NCBI RefSeq assembly: GCF_023554995.1
Contig: NZ_JAMJPK010000001.1
Location: forward strand, 124,001-188,000
DNA: 64,000 bases
Direction of reading: 5' to 3'
DNA from: Halomonas gemina
GTDB taxonomy: Bacteria; Pseudomonadota; Gammaproteobacteria; Pseudomonadales; Halomonadaceae
Shown here: one piece after another, positions 62,038 through 64,000 of the stretch
Layout of the letters: each line of letters starts with the position of its first letter
Position numbering within the stretch: position 1 is the stretch's first letter
Translations under genes and position numbers: made by a program
Notes under the pieces: model-generated
What the model saw: the letters and a program-made list of their open reading frames with translations, nothing else
What the model was told of the DNA's origin: nothing
The model's database searches: none

Positions 62038-63714
62038 ATGAGCGAAAGCTTTGCTGAACTGTTTGAACAGTCTCTCCAGGACATCAACATGGAGCCGGGC
62101 GCCATCGTCGCGGCTACCATCGTCGACATCGACGGCGACTGGGTCACCGTCAATGCCGGCCTGAAGTCAGAAGGTCAGATCCCCGCGGCCCAGTTCCGCG
62201 ATGATAACGGTGAACTCACCATCGCCGTCGGCGACGAGGTGCATGTCGCCCTCGAAGCCGTCGAGGACGGGTTCGGCGAGACACGCCTGTCCCGCGAGAA
62301 GGCCAAGCGCGCCGAAGCGTGGAAGGTGCTGGAAGCCGCCTTCGAGAAGGAAGAGATCGTCAAGGGCGTGATCAACGGCAAGGTCAAGGGCGGCTTCACC
62401 GTCGACGTCGACTCCATCCGTGCCTTCCTGCCGGGTTCCCTGGTGGACGTCCGCCCCGTGCGCGACACCACCCACCTGGAGAACAAGGAACTCGACTTCA
62501 AGGTCATCAAGCTCGATGCCAAGCGCAACAACGTCGTCGTGTCCCGTCGCGCCGTGCTCGAGGCCGAGAACAGCGCCGAGCGTGAAGCCCTCCTGGCGAC
62601 CCTGCAGGAAGGCCAGCAGATCGTCGGTATCGTCAAGAACCTCACCGACTACGGCGCCTTTGTCGACCTCGGTGGCGTCGACGGCCTGCTGCACATCACC
62701 GACATGGCCTGGAAGCGCATCAAGCACCCGAGCGAGATCGTGGCCGTGGGTGACGAGATCACCGTCAAGGTCCTCAAGTTCGACCGTGAGCGCAACCGCG
62801 TCTCCCTGGGCCTGAAGCAGCTGGGCGAGGATCCGTGGGTCAACATCAAGGATCGCTACCCGGAAGGCACCAAGGTCCACGCCACGGTCACCAACCTCAC
62901 CGACTACGGCTGCTTCGCCGAGCTGGAAGAGGGCGTCGAGGGCCTGGTCCACGTCTCCGAGATGGACTGGACCAACAAGAACATCCATCCGTCCAAGGTC
63001 GTCCAGGTCGGCGACGATGTGGACGTCATGGTGCTGGACATCGACGAGGAGCGTCGCCGCATCTCCCTGGGCATCAAGCAGTGCACCACCAATCCCTGGG
63101 AAGACTTCAACGCGCGCTACAACAAGGGTGACCGCGTTACCGGCACCATCAAGTCGATCACCGACTTCGGTATCTTCATCGGCCTGGAAGGCGGCATCGA
63201 CGGCCTGGTGCACCTGTCCGACATCTCCTGGACCGACACCGGCGAGGAAGCCGTTCGCCAGTTCAAGAAGGGCGACGAGGCGGAAGCCGTCATCCTCTCC
63301 ATTGACCCGGAGCGCGAGCGCATCTCGCTGGGCATCAAGCAACTCGATACCGATCCGGTGTCCGAGTTCCTGGCCGTCAACGACAAGGGCTCCATCGTCA
63401 CCGGCCGCGTGGTCGAAGTCGATGCCAAGGAAGCCCAGGTCGAGCTGGCCACCGATGTTGTCGCCGTGCTGAAGGCCTCCGAGATCAGCGCCGACCGCGT
63501 CGAAGATGCCCGCAACGTGCTGAACGAAGGTGACAGCGTCGAGGCCCGCATCATCGGTGTCGACCGCAAGAACCGCCAGATCGCCCTGTCCGTCAAGGCC
63601 AAGGATCAGGACGACACTCGCCAGAACCTCAAGAAGCTGCGTGAGGAGTCTCCCGAGAGCGGTGGTCCGACCACCATCGGTGACCTCATCAAGCAGCAGA
63701 TGGGTCAGGACTGA
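62038..63714 (+). CDS. rpsA: 30S ribosomal protein S1
   Basis: 558 residues made of six S1 (OB-fold) RNA-binding domains; [39 protein letters not shown] and [20 protein letters not shown] show the repeats. S1 unfolds and delivers mRNA leaders to the ribosome. The leader of about 195 bases from cmk may carry its own promoter and autoregulatory structure. Followed by a strong terminator. Confidence 0.98.
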   Translation: MSESFAELFEQSLQDINMEPGAIVAATIVDIDGDWVTVNAGLKSEGQIPAAQFRDDNGELTIAVGDEVHVALEAVEDGFGETRLSREKAKRAEAWKVLEAAFEKEEIVKGVINGKVKGGFTVDVDSIRAFLPGSLVDVRPVRDTTHLENKELDFKVIKLDAKRNNVVVSRRAVLEAENSAEREALLATLQEGQQIVGIVKNLTDYGAFVDLGGVDGLLHITDMAWKRIKHPSEIVAVGDEITVKVLKFDRERNRVSLGLKQLGEDPWVNIKDRYPEGTKVHATVTNLTDYGCFAELEEGVEGLVHVSEMDWTNKNIHPSKVVQVGDDVDVMVLDIDEERRRISLGIKQCTTNPWEDFNARYNKGDRVTGTIKSITDFGIFIGLEGGIDGLVHLSDISWTDTGEEAVRQFKKGDEAEAVILSIDPERERISLGIKQLDTDPVSEFLAVNDKGSIVTGRVVEVDAKEAQVELATDVVAVLKASEISADRVEDARNVLNEGDSVEARIIGVDRKNRQIALSVKAKDQDDTRQNLKKLREESPESGGPTTIGDLIKQQMGQD

Positions 63715-63750
63715 TAGCGAGAGGGACCCTTTCCCTCATCGTCTGGCAAG

Positions 63751-63776
63751 GCGCCGCCCCTCGGGGCGGCGCTTTT
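63751..63776 (+). terminator. Rho-independent terminator of rpsA
   Basis: A perfect 10-bp stem (GCGCCGCCCC / GGGGCGGCGC) with a 2-nt loop in strict reading, followed by TTTTG, 36 bases after the rpsA stop. Confidence 0.9.
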
Positions 63777-63933
63777 GTTAGTGTGTCGGCGTTTTTGATG
63801 GCTCGGGAAGGGTCTCGCCGCATGGATGGGGTGTCTTTAGTACTCCACGAGTTCTCGCACCGAGTTATTTGCAGAGTGTTCCATTAAACGACACGCCTGT
63901 TGTTTGCCGAACTTCGATTTGATGTTCATACTG

Positions 63934-64000
63934 TTGCCAAGGAAGTTTCAAACGGCAATAATGCCGCTGCATCCTGTAATCCCCGAGAAGGAACTAGTAC
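63934..64000 (+). promoter_or_regulatory. Promoter and ribosome binding site of a gene starting at the window edge (probably ihfB)
   Basis: TTGCCA (63934-63939), exactly 17 bases, then AATAAT (63957-63962), in AT-rich DNA after the rpsA terminator. AAGGA at 63988-63992 is correctly spaced for a start codon at 64001. In most gammaproteobacteria ihfB follows rpsA; the gene itself is outside the window. Confidence 0.55.

Overview
The window is high-GC gammaproteobacterial DNA, most probably from Halomonas or a close relative (Halomonadaceae). The main support is the run gyrA-serC-pheA-(tyrA-aroA fusion)-cmk-rpsA, together with thiO-thiS-thiG behind a TPP riboswitch, a stand-alone rsxB beside metG, and lapD-lapG. 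The genus is inferred from gene content and was not computed.

Positions 1-18426 look like the right end of an integrated siphovirus-like prophage. A rightward tail module (1-13844) holds a tail tube protein cut by the window edge, a 1137-residue tape measure protein, a large repeat-containing tail protein, a cassette of lower GC with a LamG-like tail-tip protein, and a probable tail hub. After it come genes that do not look structural: an AT-rich membrane protein, an SRAP (YedK/HMCES) DNA-protein crosslinker, a 701-residue membrane pentapeptide-repeat protein, a Pmp3/YqaE peptide and an XRE regulator. The element ends at the 3' half of a tRNA-Ala(GGC) gene followed by a terminator, the expected appearance of an attachment site. 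No integrase is in view.

From 18427 to 64000 the DNA reads as chromosome. 18.6-24.4 kb: a DUF4236 protein, an MDR oxidoreductase coupled to a proline-racemase-like protein that lacks both catalytic cysteines, and the thiOSG thiazole operon under a TPP riboswitch. 24.4-30.1 kb: argF, grxD, rnt, argG, a HlyU-like gene and a DUF294-type nucleotidyltransferase. 30.2-35.6 kb: a leftward signalling operon encoding a single-domain response regulator, a membrane-anchored DnaQ-type exonuclease, a small membrane protein and a sodium/solute-symporter histidine kinase. 35.8-46 kb: a GST, a homologue of tRNA-queuosine mannosyltransferase, nth, rsxB, metG, a lipoprotein, a phasin-like protein and a divergent class A PBP. 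46-53.6 kb: thiI, lapD-lapG (c-di-GMP control of adhesin release), a PlsC-like acyltransferase, rdgC and a hotdog thioesterase. 53.9-63.7 kb: gyrA, serC, pheA, tyrA-aroA, cmk and rpsA, then a promoter and ribosome binding site pointing out of the window, probably to ihfB.

Three kinds of unexplained repeat stand out: an 87-bp dispersed element present twice in opposite orientation (38674-38760 and 53639-53725), an octamer array (26474-26521), and a heptamer array that contains the histidine kinase stop codon (30219-30246). The best places to look for something undescribed are the prophage cargo at 13865-18097, the exonuclease/symporter-kinase operon, and the 87-bp element. Apart from the repeats and promoters listed, no stretch longer than about 300 bases lacks a gene.
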